Shown: positions 32,132 to 41,908, numbered from the stretch's first letter. The stretch is DNA of 64,000 bases from Putridiphycobacter roseus (GCF_003234935.1 NZ_QKSB01000004.1:1-64000); one strand, 5' to 3'. Notes: generated from the sequence alone by a model not told the origin. Made by a program: numbers and translations.

Positions 32132-33133
32132 ATGAGCAAAGAAATTTCATTAGTCACCGGAGGAAACGGACATTTAGGAAATAACTTAATTAGATTATTA
32201 CTTTCAGAAAATAAAAAGGTAAGAACTACGGTAAGGAATATTAATAACAATGCGCCATTCAAAGGACTAGACTGTGAAGTTGTAACGGCCGATCTAAAAG
32301 ACAGGACCGCATTAAAAAAAGCCTTTCAAGGTGTCACAAATTTGTATGCCGTTGCCGCAAACTTTAGCATGTGGGCAAAAGACCCGAAAAAGGAAATCTA
32401 TGACAATAACATGCAAGGCACTCAGAATGTTTTTGACATGGCGCATGAATGTGGTATAAAAAACATAGTTTATGTCAGTTCAGTAGCATCTTTAGACTTT
32501 AACCGTTTGCCTGCAAGTGTGGACAATGGGTACAATAAAGACCGCAGGAATTGGTATTACAATTCTAAAAACGATTCCGATCAACTCGCATTGAAACTGG
32601 GTAAAGAATATGGCATTAGAACTGTTGTTGTTTTACCTTCAGCCATGATTGGTGCTAAAGCTCATCAATTGAGTTATTCCAACAACCTAGTGTTACAGGT
32701 CCTAAATGGCGAGATACCAATAGACACCAATGTTACTTTAAATTGGGTAGCCGTAAAAGATGTTGCTTTAGGCACTTACAAAGCCATGCAAAAAGGCCGA
32801 AATTTAGAACGTTATATTTTGTCAAACGAGCAGCATACTTCAATGCAAGAAACTGTAAAAATAGCTACAGACCTATTCCCTGAATTAAAACTAAAAACGC
32901 CTAAAAAAGTCCCTAAGTTTTTATTGTACACCCTTGCAAGTCTAATGGAGCTTGGCAGCAAAATCACTGGAAAAGAGCCCTTGTTACAGCGACAGTATAT
33001 AGACATGTTTTATGGCTTAAAACAGGATTATGACATCCGTAAATCAAGAGAAGAATTAGACTACCATCCCACGCCTTCAAAATTAGCCTTGGAAGATGCA
33101 ATGCGTTATATAAAAAACGATTGGAAGAAGTAA
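32132..33133 (+). CDS. NAD(P)-dependent epimerase/reductase, extended SDR
   Basis: 333 aa. Rossmann motif TGGNGHLGNNL (residues 9-19), YVSSVAS and active-site YxxxK as Tyr142/Lys146 (YYNSK). The C-terminal half fits the dihydroflavonol-4-reductase-like extended SDRs. It would reduce or epimerise a carbonyl substrate with NAD(P)H; the substrate is unknown. It follows Crp/Fnr-like regulator 2 and is probably its target. Confidence 0.85.
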   Translation: MSKEISLVTGGNGHLGNNLIRLLLSENKKVRTTVRNINNNAPFKGLDCEVVTADLKDRTALKKAFQGVTNLYAVAANFSMWAKDPKKEIYDNNMQGTQNVFDMAHECGIKNIVYVSSVASLDFNRLPASVDNGYNKDRRNWYYNSKNDSDQLALKLGKEYGIRTVVVLPSAMIGAKAHQLSYSNNLVLQVLNGEIPIDTNVTLNWVAVKDVALGTYKAMQKGRNLERYILSNEQHTSMQETVKIATDLFPELKLKTPKKVPKFLLYTLASLMELGSKITGKEPLLQRQYIDMFYGLKQDYDIRKSREELDYHPTPSKLALEDAMRYIKNDWKK

Positions 33134-33157
33134 CATGCAGGCATAAAATCACAGCTT

Positions 33158-33209
33158 AAAATAGTACAGTGAAGTACCACCAAATAATGGGGTACTTTGC
33201 TGTTATTTT
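33158..33209. terminator. bidirectional terminator between epimerase and TetR genes
   Basis: Long interrupted stem, AAAATAGTACAGTGAAGTACC on one side and its near-complement on the other, with A/T runs at both ends. It separates convergent genes. Confidence 0.75.
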
Positions 33210-33307
33210 CAATTAAACATAAGATATGGGTAGCATTGATTTCAATTCTAAAACGACACACGCTCTCCATTAATCATTAACCATTTCAACACATCAACAA
33301 TTATCAT

Positions 33308-33925
33308 TCAAAAATCAAGTAGTTTATACTCCGCACACCCTTTTTCTGTGAGGTATGGGTAGATAGATTGCATCATAATCACCAAATATTCTTCAATCAG
33401 TTTTTTTTCTAGTAAAGTCCTTTCAATTTCAACTGAAGTCATCCAAAAATCAGTAAAAACTTGTACCCTTTTATATAAATTGTCATACTCATTTGGTAAT
33501 TTTTCTGGTCTCAACACCCCTTCTTCCATCATTCTATTAAACAGTGCATTGAACTGCATTTTCCTCAGGACTAACAGTTCATTATAATCTTTTCTAATAG
33601 GGTCATTGTCTCGCATGATTTGTGCAAAATCAATAAAGAAAAAACGGTATCGGTATGCATTATGCATCATGGCTTTTGAAAGCTGCTTCATTAATTTTAA
33701 ATCAACTTTGCCACGGCCAATGGCAGCCATACTTTTATTCATATCAGCCACCAAACTATGGTACAAGGCCACAATAATATCCTCCCGTTTTTTATAGTGA
33801 TAGTTCAAGTTACCCTGACTGATATTCATTTTTTTGGCAATGGTGCGTAAGGTAACTTTTGCCAATCCTTGTGCATTAAATAAATCCAAGGCAGTATCCA
33901 CTATTTTTTCGCGGGTATTTTTCAT
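33308..33925 (-). CDS. TetR-family regulator
   Basis: 205 aa. The N-terminal HTH (KVTLRTIAKKMNISQGNLNYHYKKREDII, residues about 20-48) is typical; the rest is a helical ligand-binding domain. It is transcribed away from a membrane protein and FAD monooxygenase pair, and the short intergenic region holds a 19-bp direct repeat that is the likely operator. It is expected to repress those genes and itself until a small molecule binds. Confidence 0.88.
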   Translation of the reverse strand: MKNTREKIVDTALDLFNAQGLAKVTLRTIAKKMNISQGNLNYHYKKREDIIVALYHSLVADMNKSMAAIGRGKVDLKLMKQLSKAMMHNAYRYRFFFIDFAQIMRDNDPIRKDYNELLVLRKMQFNALFNRMMEEGVLRPEKLPNEYDNLYKRVQVFTDFWMTSVEIERTLLEKKLIEEYLVIMMQSIYPYLTEKGCAEYKLLDF

Positions 33926-33943
33926 ATCCCAAAGATATAAAAA

Positions 33944-33991
33944 TTAGTAACATTGACCTAAAGTTAAATAATTTAGTAACTTTGACCTAAA
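33944..33991. promoter_or_regulatory. direct-repeat operator and promoter of the TetR/monooxygenase pair
   Basis: Two 19-bp repeats TTAGTAACATTGACCTAAA (33944-33962) and TTAGTAACTTTGACCTAAA (33973-33991), 18 of 19 identical, 29 bp apart. The second carries the -7 box TAACTTTG (33977-33984) of the rightward promoter, 19 bp before the ATG at 34004. TetR binding here would block the polymerase. Confidence 0.8.
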
Positions 33992-34003
33992 TTATACAGC
34001 GAT

Positions 34004-34426
34004 ATGAAAGCAAATAAAATAGCCTTTAAACTGGCATGTTGGTCATTAATCATTGGTGGAATTATACATACTGCTGCAGAAATATTTAGTCCAACGAACC
34101 CTGAAATGTTAACACGCATAGAAACCATGAAGTCATTTACCTTTCAACTATTGGGAACAGAATCCAGTATTTATTCCTTTTATTTAGGCTTTAGTTTTAT
34201 GATGGGCTTACTATTGTTTAGTTTTGGAATGGTCAACTTTTTAATGCTTAAAAACAGTAAGGATGAACCTATACCCAGCAATATATTAATACTCAATAGT
34301 GCCGTCACATTAATCGGAACTGTATTATCCATTCAGTTCTTTTTTATGGTTCCCATTCTATTAATTGGTGTAGCATTTTTAGGTTTTACATTTTCATTAA
34401 TTAAAACCAAAGCCCATGCAAATTGA
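34004..34426 (+). CDS. four-TM membrane protein, unknown
   Basis: 140 aa with four hydrophobic segments (LACWSLIIGGIIHTAAEIF, FYLGFSFMMGLLLFSFGMVNFL, ILILNSAVTLIGTVLSIQFFF, VPILLIGVAFLGFTFSLI). No family recognised. It is first in a two-gene operon under the TetR operator; its end overlaps the monooxygenase start by 11 bp. Confidence 0.75.
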   Translation: MKANKIAFKLACWSLIIGGIIHTAAEIFSPTNPEMLTRIETMKSFTFQLLGTESSIYSFYLGFSFMMGLLLFSFGMVNFLMLKNSKDEPIPSNILILNSAVTLIGTVLSIQFFFMVPILLIGVAFLGFTFSLIKTKAHAN

Positions 34427-35567
34427 TATTATTGGAGCGGGAATAGGCGGATTAACCCTCGCAATTGCCCTTGAACAAATGGGAATTAAAACCTGCGTTT
34501 ACGAGCAAGCAGAAAGTATTAAACCTATAGGAGCAGGTATTATTTTAGCCAACAATGCCATGCAAGTATTTGAAAAATTAGGCCTCAGAGAAGCAATTGA
34601 AGCCAAGGGCAACCCCATTTCGTCCATGAACATTACCAAGGCGAATTTAAAACCAATTTCAAAGGGAGACTTGACTTATTTTGAAGCTAAATACAAGGTG
34701 AAAAATATAGCCATCCACCGCGGTGTTTTACAACAGATATTAATCGATAAGTTGCCTGATTCCACTTTAAAACTCAATCATAAACTGAACCAAATTCAAA
34801 AGACCGCATCAGGTTATTCACTTCTATTTGAAAACAATGAAAAAATAGCTGCAACAAGCATCATTGCAGCGGATGGCATCCATTCACTGATCAGAAAATA
34901 TTTATTTCCGAACAGCACCATTAGAAAAGCGAACCAGATTTGTTGGCGGGGAATTACCAATTTTAATCTACCTGAAAAATACCGCCATGAATTGAATGAG
35001 GCTTGGGGTAAAACAGGCCGATTTGGATTTGTTCAAATCACGCAAAATAAAGTGTATTGGTACGCATTAAAGGCATTAAAAAAGGACGATTCAACCGTTC
35101 ACCTCAGCGATATAGCGGCTCATTATAAAACATACAATCCCCTGGTAAAAAGCCTTATTTCTTCTACAAATAAAGCAGAGATTCACAGTGCCGAAATAGC
35201 CGACTTGAAACCCATGAAAAATTGGTCTTTCGAAAATATTTGTTTGATGGGAGACGCTGCACATGCAATGACACCCAACTTGGGACAAGGGGCATGTCAA
35301 GCCATAGAGGATGCATTTATTTTGGCTAAATGTATCAACAAATATGAAGTAAGTGTGGCGTTCGATAAATTCCAACACTTGCGCTTAACCAAAGCAAACA
35401 AGGTAGTTAAAACAAGCTGGATGGTTGGAAAAATAGCCCACCTGTCCAACCCAATTTCAATGGGTATACGAGATTCTTTGATGCAGATAATGCCTGCATC
35501 CATAAACCAAAAACAATTGGAACAAATTTTTAAAATTCCTGTATTAAAGTTAGCGGAACAAGATTAA
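34416..35567 (+). CDS. FAD-dependent monooxygenase (class A flavoprotein)
   Basis: 383 aa. GxGxxG FAD motif IIGAGIGGLTLA (residues 4-15), the middle FAD/DG motif AADGIHSLIR and the second FAD motif GDAAHAMTPNLGQGACQAIEDA. Such enzymes hydroxylate aromatic compounds with NAD(P)H and oxygen; related TetX inactivates tetracycline, but this sequence alone does not show that. It is translationally coupled to a membrane protein and regulated by the adjacent TetR, so it probably handles a toxic small molecule. Confidence 0.85.
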   Translation: MQIDIIGAGIGGLTLAIALEQMGIKTCVYEQAESIKPIGAGIILANNAMQVFEKLGLREAIEAKGNPISSMNITKANLKPISKGDLTYFEAKYKVKNIAIHRGVLQQILIDKLPDSTLKLNHKLNQIQKTASGYSLLFENNEKIAATSIIAADGIHSLIRKYLFPNSTIRKANQICWRGITNFNLPEKYRHELNEAWGKTGRFGFVQITQNKVYWYALKALKKDDSTVHLSDIAAHYKTYNPLVKSLISSTNKAEIHSAEIADLKPMKNWSFENICLMGDAAHAMTPNLGQGACQAIEDAFILAKCINKYEVSVAFDKFQHLRLTKANKVVKTSWMVGKIAHLSNPISMGIRDSLMQIMPASINQKQLEQIFKIPVLKLAEQD

Positions 35568-35642
35568 TGTTGTCCAATTAAATTATTATTTTTAGTCAAA
35601 ATTGTTTAACATTGAAAAGCCCTCAAATATTGTCATCACATT

Positions 35643-36212
35643 ATGCAAACCATCATTGACTACTTTAATCATATACTCCCTATCTCGGAAAGTGAAATAA
35701 CAATTTTAAAGCCATTACTCCAACAAAAAGTTTTAGAAAAAGAGGAATTTTTGTTACAAGAAAATCAAGTCTGTAAATTTATAGCTTTTATTAAAAAGGG
35801 ATCTTTTAGGTCTTTTCATTACAATGCAAACGGTACAAGTACTAATTTGATGTTAGACAGTTCCCAAACTTTAATTAGCAATTACGAAAGTTATATTTCT
35901 CAACAGCCTTCAAATGTTTCTATTCAAGCAACAATAAAGTCTGAGGTAATTTATATTTCTAAAAACGATCTGGATCATTTGCTTGAAAACAGTTTTTACT
36001 GGAATAAACTAGGAAGAATACTCACTGAAAACATTTTCATTTTAAGTAAGCAACGACTAGAATCAATTATTTATAAAACCCCTGAGGAAAGGTACCAGAC
36101 CTTAATCAAATATACACCTGACTTACTGGAACAGTTTTCTTTAACCGACATAGCCAGTTTCATAGGGGTAACCCCTCAGTCTCTGAGCAGAATTAGGGCT
36201 AGAATTCATTAA
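35643..36212 (+). CDS. Crp/Fnr-like regulator 3
   Basis: 189 aa, beta-roll (LLQENQVCKFIAFIKKGSFRSF) and HTH (FIGVTPQSLSRIRARIH). It resembles regulator 4 most in the C-terminal HTH. It lies 66 bp before a fatty acid desaturase gene, its likely target. No clear cNMP phosphate-binding motif. Confidence 0.85.
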   Translation: MQTIIDYFNHILPISESEITILKPLLQQKVLEKEEFLLQENQVCKFIAFIKKGSFRSFHYNANGTSTNLMLDSSQTLISNYESYISQQPSNVSIQATIKSEVIYISKNDLDHLLENSFYWNKLGRILTENIFILSKQRLESIIYKTPEERYQTLIKYTPDLLEQFSLTDIASFIGVTPQSLSRIRARIH

Positions 36213-36278
36213 TTACCTTAAGGTAAATAGCCCCTCTTTTTGATTCCATACTTTTGATTTTTACACAAAAAATTAAAA

Positions 36279-37409
36279 ATGAGCGCTACACCTAAACAGT
36301 TTAAATATTTGAGATACTCCAATACAATCGGGAAAGATTTTGAATCTACTTTAAAAAAAAGAGTCAGGTCTTATTTTAAAGAAAACAACAAGTCAAAATA
36401 CGCTAATACAAACATGAAACTAAAAACAGTTTTCATGCTTCTCTTATATTTTACACCCTATTTGATGGTCATGACGCATGTAATTACAACTCCTTGGTTG
36501 ATTGCTCTTGCTTGGGGCATTACCGGACTAGGGATGGCAGGAATTGGCATGTGTATTATTCATGATGCAAACCACAGTGCGTATTCAAAAAACACAACTG
36601 TCAACTACCTGCTTGGTCGGGTGGTGAATATGGTTGGTGCCTATGCGCCTACTTGGAAAATACAACACAATGTTTTACACCATACGTATACAAATATTCA
36701 AAACTTTGACGAAGATGTCTCCCCTGCTGTTTCCGTCCTCAGATTTACCCCAAACGATACGTATAGACCGATTCATAGATTCCAGTTTATTTACGCTTGG
36801 TTTTTCTATAGCTTAATGACAGTGATGTGGATTACGACCAAAGATGTAGCCCAATTGTTTCGCTATAAAAAAATGGGGCTGACCAAAGACCAAAACTTTA
36901 AACACTTATTTATGGAACTCCTTATTTCAAAAGCAGTGTATTACACCTACATGGTGATTTTACCTATATTATTTCTCGACATTCCATGGTGGTCAGTTAT
37001 TCTATTATTGATCTTAAAACACTTAATTGCAGGTTTTACGCTCGCAGTTATTTTTATCTTGGCGCATGTGGTTCCCGATACTGCTTTCCCCGCACCCAAT
37101 AAGGACTTAAAAATAGAAAACAATTGGGCGATTCATCAATTGGAAACTACTTCAAATTTTGCGCCTAAAAGTCGACTTTTCAGTTGGTTCATTGGTGGAT
37201 TAAACTATCAAATTGAACATCATTTATTTCCCAATATATGCCATGTTCATTATAAAAGCTTATCGGTAATCGTGAAGCAAACAGCCAAGGAGTTTGGCCT
37301 TCCTTACTATTGTGAGGACACCTTTTTCACAGCGATTAGAAGCCATAAAAGAATGCTACAAAAGTTAGGCGCCCCAAGTGTTGAGAACCTGGCAATGGCA
37401 GCTCGTTAA
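36279..37409 (+). CDS. membrane fatty acid desaturase
   Basis: 376 aa. Three histidine boxes: HDANH (His95-His99), HNVLHH (His130, His134, His135) and QIEHH (His314, His315). Several TM segments flank them. It would put a double bond into acyl chains of membrane lipids with di-iron chemistry and oxygen. The preceding Crp/Fnr-like regulator and a following one are the likely local control, perhaps for membrane fluidity. Confidence 0.9.
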   Translation: MSATPKQFKYLRYSNTIGKDFESTLKKRVRSYFKENNKSKYANTNMKLKTVFMLLLYFTPYLMVMTHVITTPWLIALAWGITGLGMAGIGMCIIHDANHSAYSKNTTVNYLLGRVVNMVGAYAPTWKIQHNVLHHTYTNIQNFDEDVSPAVSVLRFTPNDTYRPIHRFQFIYAWFFYSLMTVMWITTKDVAQLFRYKKMGLTKDQNFKHLFMELLISKAVYYTYMVILPILFLDIPWWSVILLLILKHLIAGFTLAVIFILAHVVPDTAFPAPNKDLKIENNWAIHQLETTSNFAPKSRLFSWFIGGLNYQIEHHLFPNICHVHYKSLSVIVKQTAKEFGLPYYCEDTFFTAIRSHKRMLQKLGAPSVENLAMAAR

Positions 37410-37523
37410 AATACGGTATTAATAAACCAATTTACCATATGCTGATTTTTAAACGGAGGGCAAACAAATAATTTATTAATTTTATTCATTGCTAGCAACT
37501 GATCATCACCTCAAAGTAAAATC

Positions 37524-38093
37524 ATGATTCAAATAAGAACTTATCTAGAACAATTTGTCGCATTAAGTGATCATGACTGGGAAATATTTTCATCTAAATT
37601 GATAAAAACGGCGCACAAAAAAAAGACGATACTGCTAAAAATAGGAAAAGTAGAAAGACAGCTAAGTTTTATTGAAAAAGGGTCCGTTCGCTTATACATC
37701 CCCAAGGTTGAAAACGACTTGACTTTTGGCTTTAGTTTTAAGGGGAATTTTATAAGTGCATACGATTCATTTATCACACAAACACCCAGCACTTACCAAA
37801 CAGAAACATTAACAGAAACCACTTTGTGGCATTTAAATTATGATGACATACAAGATATTTATAGCAGGACAGCAATTGGTAATACAATTGGCAGAATGAT
37901 TGCTGAAAATCTATTCTTAATGAAATCTAAAAGAGAACAGTCGCTTCTCAATGACTCTGCCGAACAAAGGTATTTAAACTTGTTTTCAGAAAGACCTGAT
38001 TTAATTAAACAAATACCATTGCGACATTTGGCTTCCTACATTGGAGTGACACCTCAGGCTTTGAGTAGAATTCGAAGGCGAATTATTTCTTAA
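37524..38093 (+). CDS. Crp/Fnr-like regulator 4
   Basis: 189 aa, beta-roll (LLKIGKVERQLSFIEKGSVRLY) and HTH (YIGVTPQALSRIRRRIIS). 114 bp after the desaturase and 53 bp before a DoxX-like gene. Probably controls that gene. Confidence 0.85.
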   Translation: MIQIRTYLEQFVALSDHDWEIFSSKLIKTAHKKKTILLKIGKVERQLSFIEKGSVRLYIPKVENDLTFGFSFKGNFISAYDSFITQTPSTYQTETLTETTLWHLNYDDIQDIYSRTAIGNTIGRMIAENLFLMKSKREQSLLNDSAEQRYLNLFSERPDLIKQIPLRHLASYIGVTPQALSRIRRRIIS

Positions 38094-38146
38094 CCATGGT
38101 TCATAGTTCCGTTAGACTGATGTGCTGACCTTTGTCAAAAAAAAAG

Positions 38147-38602
38147 ATGAAACCACTATTTGTATTGCTCTTAACTTTTATCCTTACCCTGCTTACTATA
38201 AAATTTAAACAGGGCCATTATAACATTACCTTATCCGCACGTATTGCCATGTCGGTCATGTTACTTTTTACCGCAATAGGTCACTTTTTATTTACAGAAG
38301 GTATGACCATGATGGTTCCCGATTTTATGCCATTTAAAAAGTCAATTGTTTACCTGACTGGAATACTGGAGGTATTGGGTGCAATTGGACTTCATATACC
38401 ACAAATTAAAGCACTTACAGCATGGTTATTAATACTGTTTTTTGTATTGATGTTACCTGCAAATATTAAAGCATCTCTCGAAACCATCAATTATCAAAAA
38501 GGAACTTTTGATGGAAATGGTCTACTTTATTTATGGTTTAGAATGCCCTTACAATTACTATTTATCATATGGATCTACATGAGTACAATCAAATCCACTT
38601 AA
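38147..38602 (+). CDS. DoxX/MauE-like membrane protein
   Basis: 151 aa from ATG 38147 (MKPLFVLLLTF); the TTG at 38132 would add five residues. Four TM segments including ARIAMSVMLLFTAIGHFLF and IVYLTGILEVLGAIGLHIP. The fold matches the DoxX group but the function is unknown. It follows Crp/Fnr-like regulator 4. Confidence 0.75.
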   Translation: MKPLFVLLLTFILTLLTIKFKQGHYNITLSARIAMSVMLLFTAIGHFLFTEGMTMMVPDFMPFKKSIVYLTGILEVLGAIGLHIPQIKALTAWLLILFFVLMLPANIKASLETINYQKGTFDGNGLLYLWFRMPLQLLFIIWIYMSTIKST

Positions 38603-38775
38603 TTTGAATTGTAACCCCAACTAACCCTTACTTCTGTTAATAGAAATCTGTATGCATCCCCTTCGTTTCACAAGCTAAAATACGGGTATTTTAAAATGAT
38701 TATATTTGACTACTGACAAGTTATTCTTGTGAACAAAAAGCAACGTTGCTTTGGATATAATTGGCAATAATGATC

Positions 38776-40350
38776 ATGAAAAAAGTAATACTCCTTCTAT
38801 TCTTAACCACACTAGCCCTTAATATTCATGCCCAAGAACAGATTGAAATTAATTGTGACTCAGTCAGTGGAAACTTTAAACACCTTCATGGTTTTTTGCA
38901 CGGTGAAGTAAATTTACAAAGCAAACCTCAAGCCTTACAATTGGTCAAGGATGGCAATTTTAAATTTTGGAGAAACAGTAATGCATTTGACAATCAGGTT
39001 TTAGCAGACAGTTTAGGCTTTAACACCAGCATTATTATCAGTGATATTTATGCAAACAACCAAGGTGGCTATCAAAATGCGCAACCATGGACCAACTTTA
39101 CACAGTATAGGTCTTTTTTAAGTACTCTTTTTACCGCTACAATCGGCAATAATTTAACACCTCATTATTGGGACGTTTGGAACGAACCCCAAAGTACAGA
39201 ATTTTGGACGGGCAATTTCTCTCAATTAATTCAAACTTATCGCAACACTAATCAAATAAAAGATAGCATTGCTCCCAGTATGAAATTAGTAGGACCGAGT
39301 ATTGTTTCCTATGATGAATTATTTATCCAAACATTTTTAGACTCCTTAGCTGCGCATGCCATATATTTAGATGCCGTTTCATGGCATGAATTTGGTCTGC
39401 CCGATTCGCTTACCCTACATGTGAATCAATTTAGAACACTGCTTCAAAATAATCCACAATGGGGTAACCCTGAAATACACATCAACGAATATTCCCCCCG
39501 TCAAACCAATCAAATTCCTGCTTGGAAGGTGGGTTGGTTTTACCATTTAGAAAAATCAAATGTAGACTGGGCTAATAATGCCTGCTGGGATGATATGGAT
39601 GATGGCGTAAACCAATGGAACAATTGTATTTGGGGATTGAATGGCATACTTTCATACGACGAAAGCTCTCCCCTTCCAATATATTGGGCACACAAGGCAT
39701 ACGGGACCATGCAAGGAGAAAAGGTTTTGAGCACTGGAACCGATTCAAAAACCATTGCCATTGCCAGTATCGAAAATCAATCATTAAAAATATTGACAGG
39801 CAGGTATTATGCCATAAAAACTGGTCAAATGCTATTTCAAGCTGACAGTAACAAAGCTATAGCAGATGTATCCCTAAAAATAACAAACCATCCCTTTGCA
39901 TTAAACTCTGTACAAAATATTTCAATTGAAAGAATTCCCGCTGGAGATACTATTTTCATGCATTCTCCCCTACCCAGTCCCATTACTGTATTCAATGGCA
40001 ACTTAAGTATTACATCTGATTCCATAAATATTGATTTACCTGGATATATGGATGGAGACAGTTATTACATTTCCATTAATTCTCCCCTTCTGGCAAGCGA
40101 AAAAACAATTGAACCTAAACCTAAAAGCCCTTGGGTTTATCCCAACCCGACGCATGACCTCATCCATATCATTTATCCATATACCTCAGCATGGACACTA
40201 GAACTTTACACACTAAGTGGACAAAAAATAATGGACATCCAAAATCCGGGTGAACAAGTAAATCTATCCGGAATTAATAGTGGTATCTACTTACTCTCTT
40301 TTCAAGACAAAGATTGGAGAAGTTTTAACTTAAAAATTATCAAAAGATAG
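38776..40350 (+). CDS. T9SS-secreted glycoside hydrolase, GH39-like
   Basis: 524 aa. ATG at 38776 gives the signal peptide MKKVILLLFLTTLALNIHAQ; earlier starts (38761 TTG, 38770 ATG) are less likely. The TIM barrel shows HYWDVWNEPQSTEFW with the acid/base Glu (about residue 140) and a second Glu in EIHINEYS (about 240), as in clan GH-A beta-xylosidase-like enzymes. The last about 75 residues (SPWVYPNPTHDLIHIIY...) are a sorting domain. The substrate is unknown. It would be secreted by T9SS. Confidence 0.8.
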   Translation: MKKVILLLFLTTLALNIHAQEQIEINCDSVSGNFKHLHGFLHGEVNLQSKPQALQLVKDGNFKFWRNSNAFDNQVLADSLGFNTSIIISDIYANNQGGYQNAQPWTNFTQYRSFLSTLFTATIGNNLTPHYWDVWNEPQSTEFWTGNFSQLIQTYRNTNQIKDSIAPSMKLVGPSIVSYDELFIQTFLDSLAAHAIYLDAVSWHEFGLPDSLTLHVNQFRTLLQNNPQWGNPEIHINEYSPRQTNQIPAWKVGWFYHLEKSNVDWANNACWDDMDDGVNQWNNCIWGLNGILSYDESSPLPIYWAHKAYGTMQGEKVLSTGTDSKTIAIASIENQSLKILTGRYYAIKTGQMLFQADSNKAIADVSLKITNHPFALNSVQNISIERIPAGDTIFMHSPLPSPITVFNGNLSITSDSINIDLPGYMDGDSYYISINSPLLASEKTIEPKPKSPWVYPNPTHDLIHIIYPYTSAWTLELYTLSGQKIMDIQNPGEQVNLSGINSGIYLLSFQDKDWRSFNLKIIKR

Positions 40351-40395
40351 TCACGAGTCCGTACACTCAATACTTACAGACTAACAATAGCTCAA

Positions 40396-40881
40396 ATGAA
40401 AAACTTCCAACACCTGTTTGCATCCTTATTGGTCCTTTCCATCACAAGCTGTCGTTCAGAAAATAAGGCAGACATCACACCAGTCCTTCCTGCCGAGATA
40501 AGTATTCAAATTCCCAGCGATACAACAGCACTTATCCCTGCTGAAGAAAACACTAAAACAACTGAAAATAAAGTTCGGAAAGTGAAGAGCAGCGTCAGAG
40601 CAAACAGCCTTGTTTCCTTAAAAGAAATTTATATAGATAGCATTGAATTCATAGGCTATAATGACGATTTTGATTATTTCTTACTCACCGGTAAAAAAAA
40701 TAAACGTGCCATTGACTTTTTTTATGATTGGCAATGGAAAAAAAATGGCGCATATGACTTTAAGTCTGGCGACATCATTGAAGTCAAATGGAAGATGGAT
40801 ACTTTTTGGGTGGCTGGAGATGGAGAAAGAGCAGACTTTCATGAATGGGTAATAGATGCAAAAAAATTAAATAAGAATTAA
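40396..40881 (+). CDS. lipoprotein, unknown
   Basis: 161 aa. Lipobox SITSC (Cys19). A polar, Thr/Glu-rich linker leads to a compact C-terminal domain (LKEIYIDSIEFIGYNDDFDYFLLTG ... FHEWVIDAKKL). Not recognised. Its last base overlaps the first base of the next ATG, so it forms an operon with two membrane proteins. Confidence 0.65.
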   Translation: MKNFQHLFASLLVLSITSCRSENKADITPVLPAEISIQIPSDTTALIPAEENTKTTENKVRKVKSSVRANSLVSLKEIYIDSIEFIGYNDDFDYFLLTGKKNKRAIDFFYDWQWKKNGAYDFKSGDIIEVKWKMDTFWVAGDGERADFHEWVIDAKKLNKN

Positions 40882-41267
40882 TGAAATCAAAAACTGCAAT
40901 AAAAGTAATGTTGTGGCTAATATCCGCCATTATCATTTTTCATATCTGTATACTCGTGCATGTCATTCCATACGAATTTACCTGGGGAGGCAGACTTAAA
41001 AACAAGGAGGAGATGTTTGTTTTTGAATCCATATCCATACTCATCAATCTGCTATTAATTGCTGCACTGCTTATAAAAGGTAGCTATATCAAGCCAATCC
41101 TCCCAATAAAAGTAGTCCATATCATCCTGTGGATTTTCTTTGGCATTTTTTGTTTGAATACCCTTGGAAACATGGTCGCTAAAACTAACTTTGAAAAGTC
41201 TTTTACTATATTGACCCTGACATTTGCATACTTGCTATGGATCATTTTAAGGAAAGACAATAAATAA
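40881..41267 (+). CDS. four-TM membrane protein, unknown
   Basis: 128 aa with four TM segments (IKVMLWLISAIIIFHICIL, ESISILINLLLIAALLI, IKVVHIILWIFFGIFCL, FTILTLTFAYLLWIIL). The WGGRLKNKEEM loop is a known conserved motif of a small Bacteroidota membrane family, function unknown. Translationally coupled to the lipoprotein before it. Confidence 0.7.
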   Translation: MKSKTAIKVMLWLISAIIIFHICILVHVIPYEFTWGGRLKNKEEMFVFESISILINLLLIAALLIKGSYIKPILPIKVVHIILWIFFGIFCLNTLGNMVAKTNFEKSFTILTLTFAYLLWIILRKDNK

Positions 41268-41287
41268 AATACACTTTAATCCAACAC

Positions 41288-41908
41288 ATGAATAAAAGAG
41301 CTACCAAAAAAGCAGCATACAAAGCAATTGTAAAAGAAAATAAAAGTCACCAAACCACTTTTGATGAATTGAGACCAGTAAGTGAAATGACCAGAACTGA
41401 TTTGGCGAATGAAGTCAGCAGTATTCCTTCCCTGGCTAAATTCAATGAACTTAAAAATTTGCGCATCACTTACATTGTGCTTCTTGGTGTTATTGTCATT
41501 TTAAGAATTCTTGGCGGTCTTGGCTTGTCAGAAGGAATGACCATTAACCCCATCTTATTAATGGTTGCCATTCTCATTAGTTTATTAGTGCCATTTGTCG
41601 GTATTTTTGGAGACCTTACCCGTCGATATGGTTCCTACCGATTTGTTGGAATTCTTTTAATTATTGGTGTCGTACGTTCAATCAACCCTGAATTGTTTAA
41701 CGATACCCTCAATCTTATATTCTTAATTCCTTTTTTAGCGGTCATTGGCCTCGCATTTTATATCCCTGCTAAACTAAAGACCAGTTACACATCAAAAGTA
41801 AATAAGGAAGAGAAAGATGGAAAAGTGATCACCCAAACCAATATTGTATTTGAAGAAGAAACGCAGTTGAACGATTCTGAATTGTTAGATGATTCTTTTG
41901 TGATTTAA
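41288..41908 (+). CDS. membrane protein, unknown
   Basis: 206 aa with a charged N-terminus and about four hydrophobic segments between residues 60 and 160 (ITYIVLLGVIVILRILGGL, NPILLMVAILISLLVPFVGIF, FVGILLIIGVVRSI, LNLIFLIPFLAVIGLAFYI), then a C-terminal acidic tail. No family recognised. Same operon as the two genes before it. Confidence 0.65.
   Translation: MNKRATKKAAYKAIVKENKSHQTTFDELRPVSEMTRTDLANEVSSIPSLAKFNELKNLRITYIVLLGVIVILRILGGLGLSEGMTINPILLMVAILISLLVPFVGIFGDLTRRYGSYRFVGILLIIGVVRSINPELFNDTLNLIFLIPFLAVIGLAFYIPAKLKTSYTSKVNKEEKDGKVITQTNIVFEEETQLNDSELLDDSFVI

Noticed and set aside
34416..35567. Calling the monooxygenase TetX.
   Set aside because: It has the general FAD monooxygenase motifs only; tetracycline specificity cannot be read from them.
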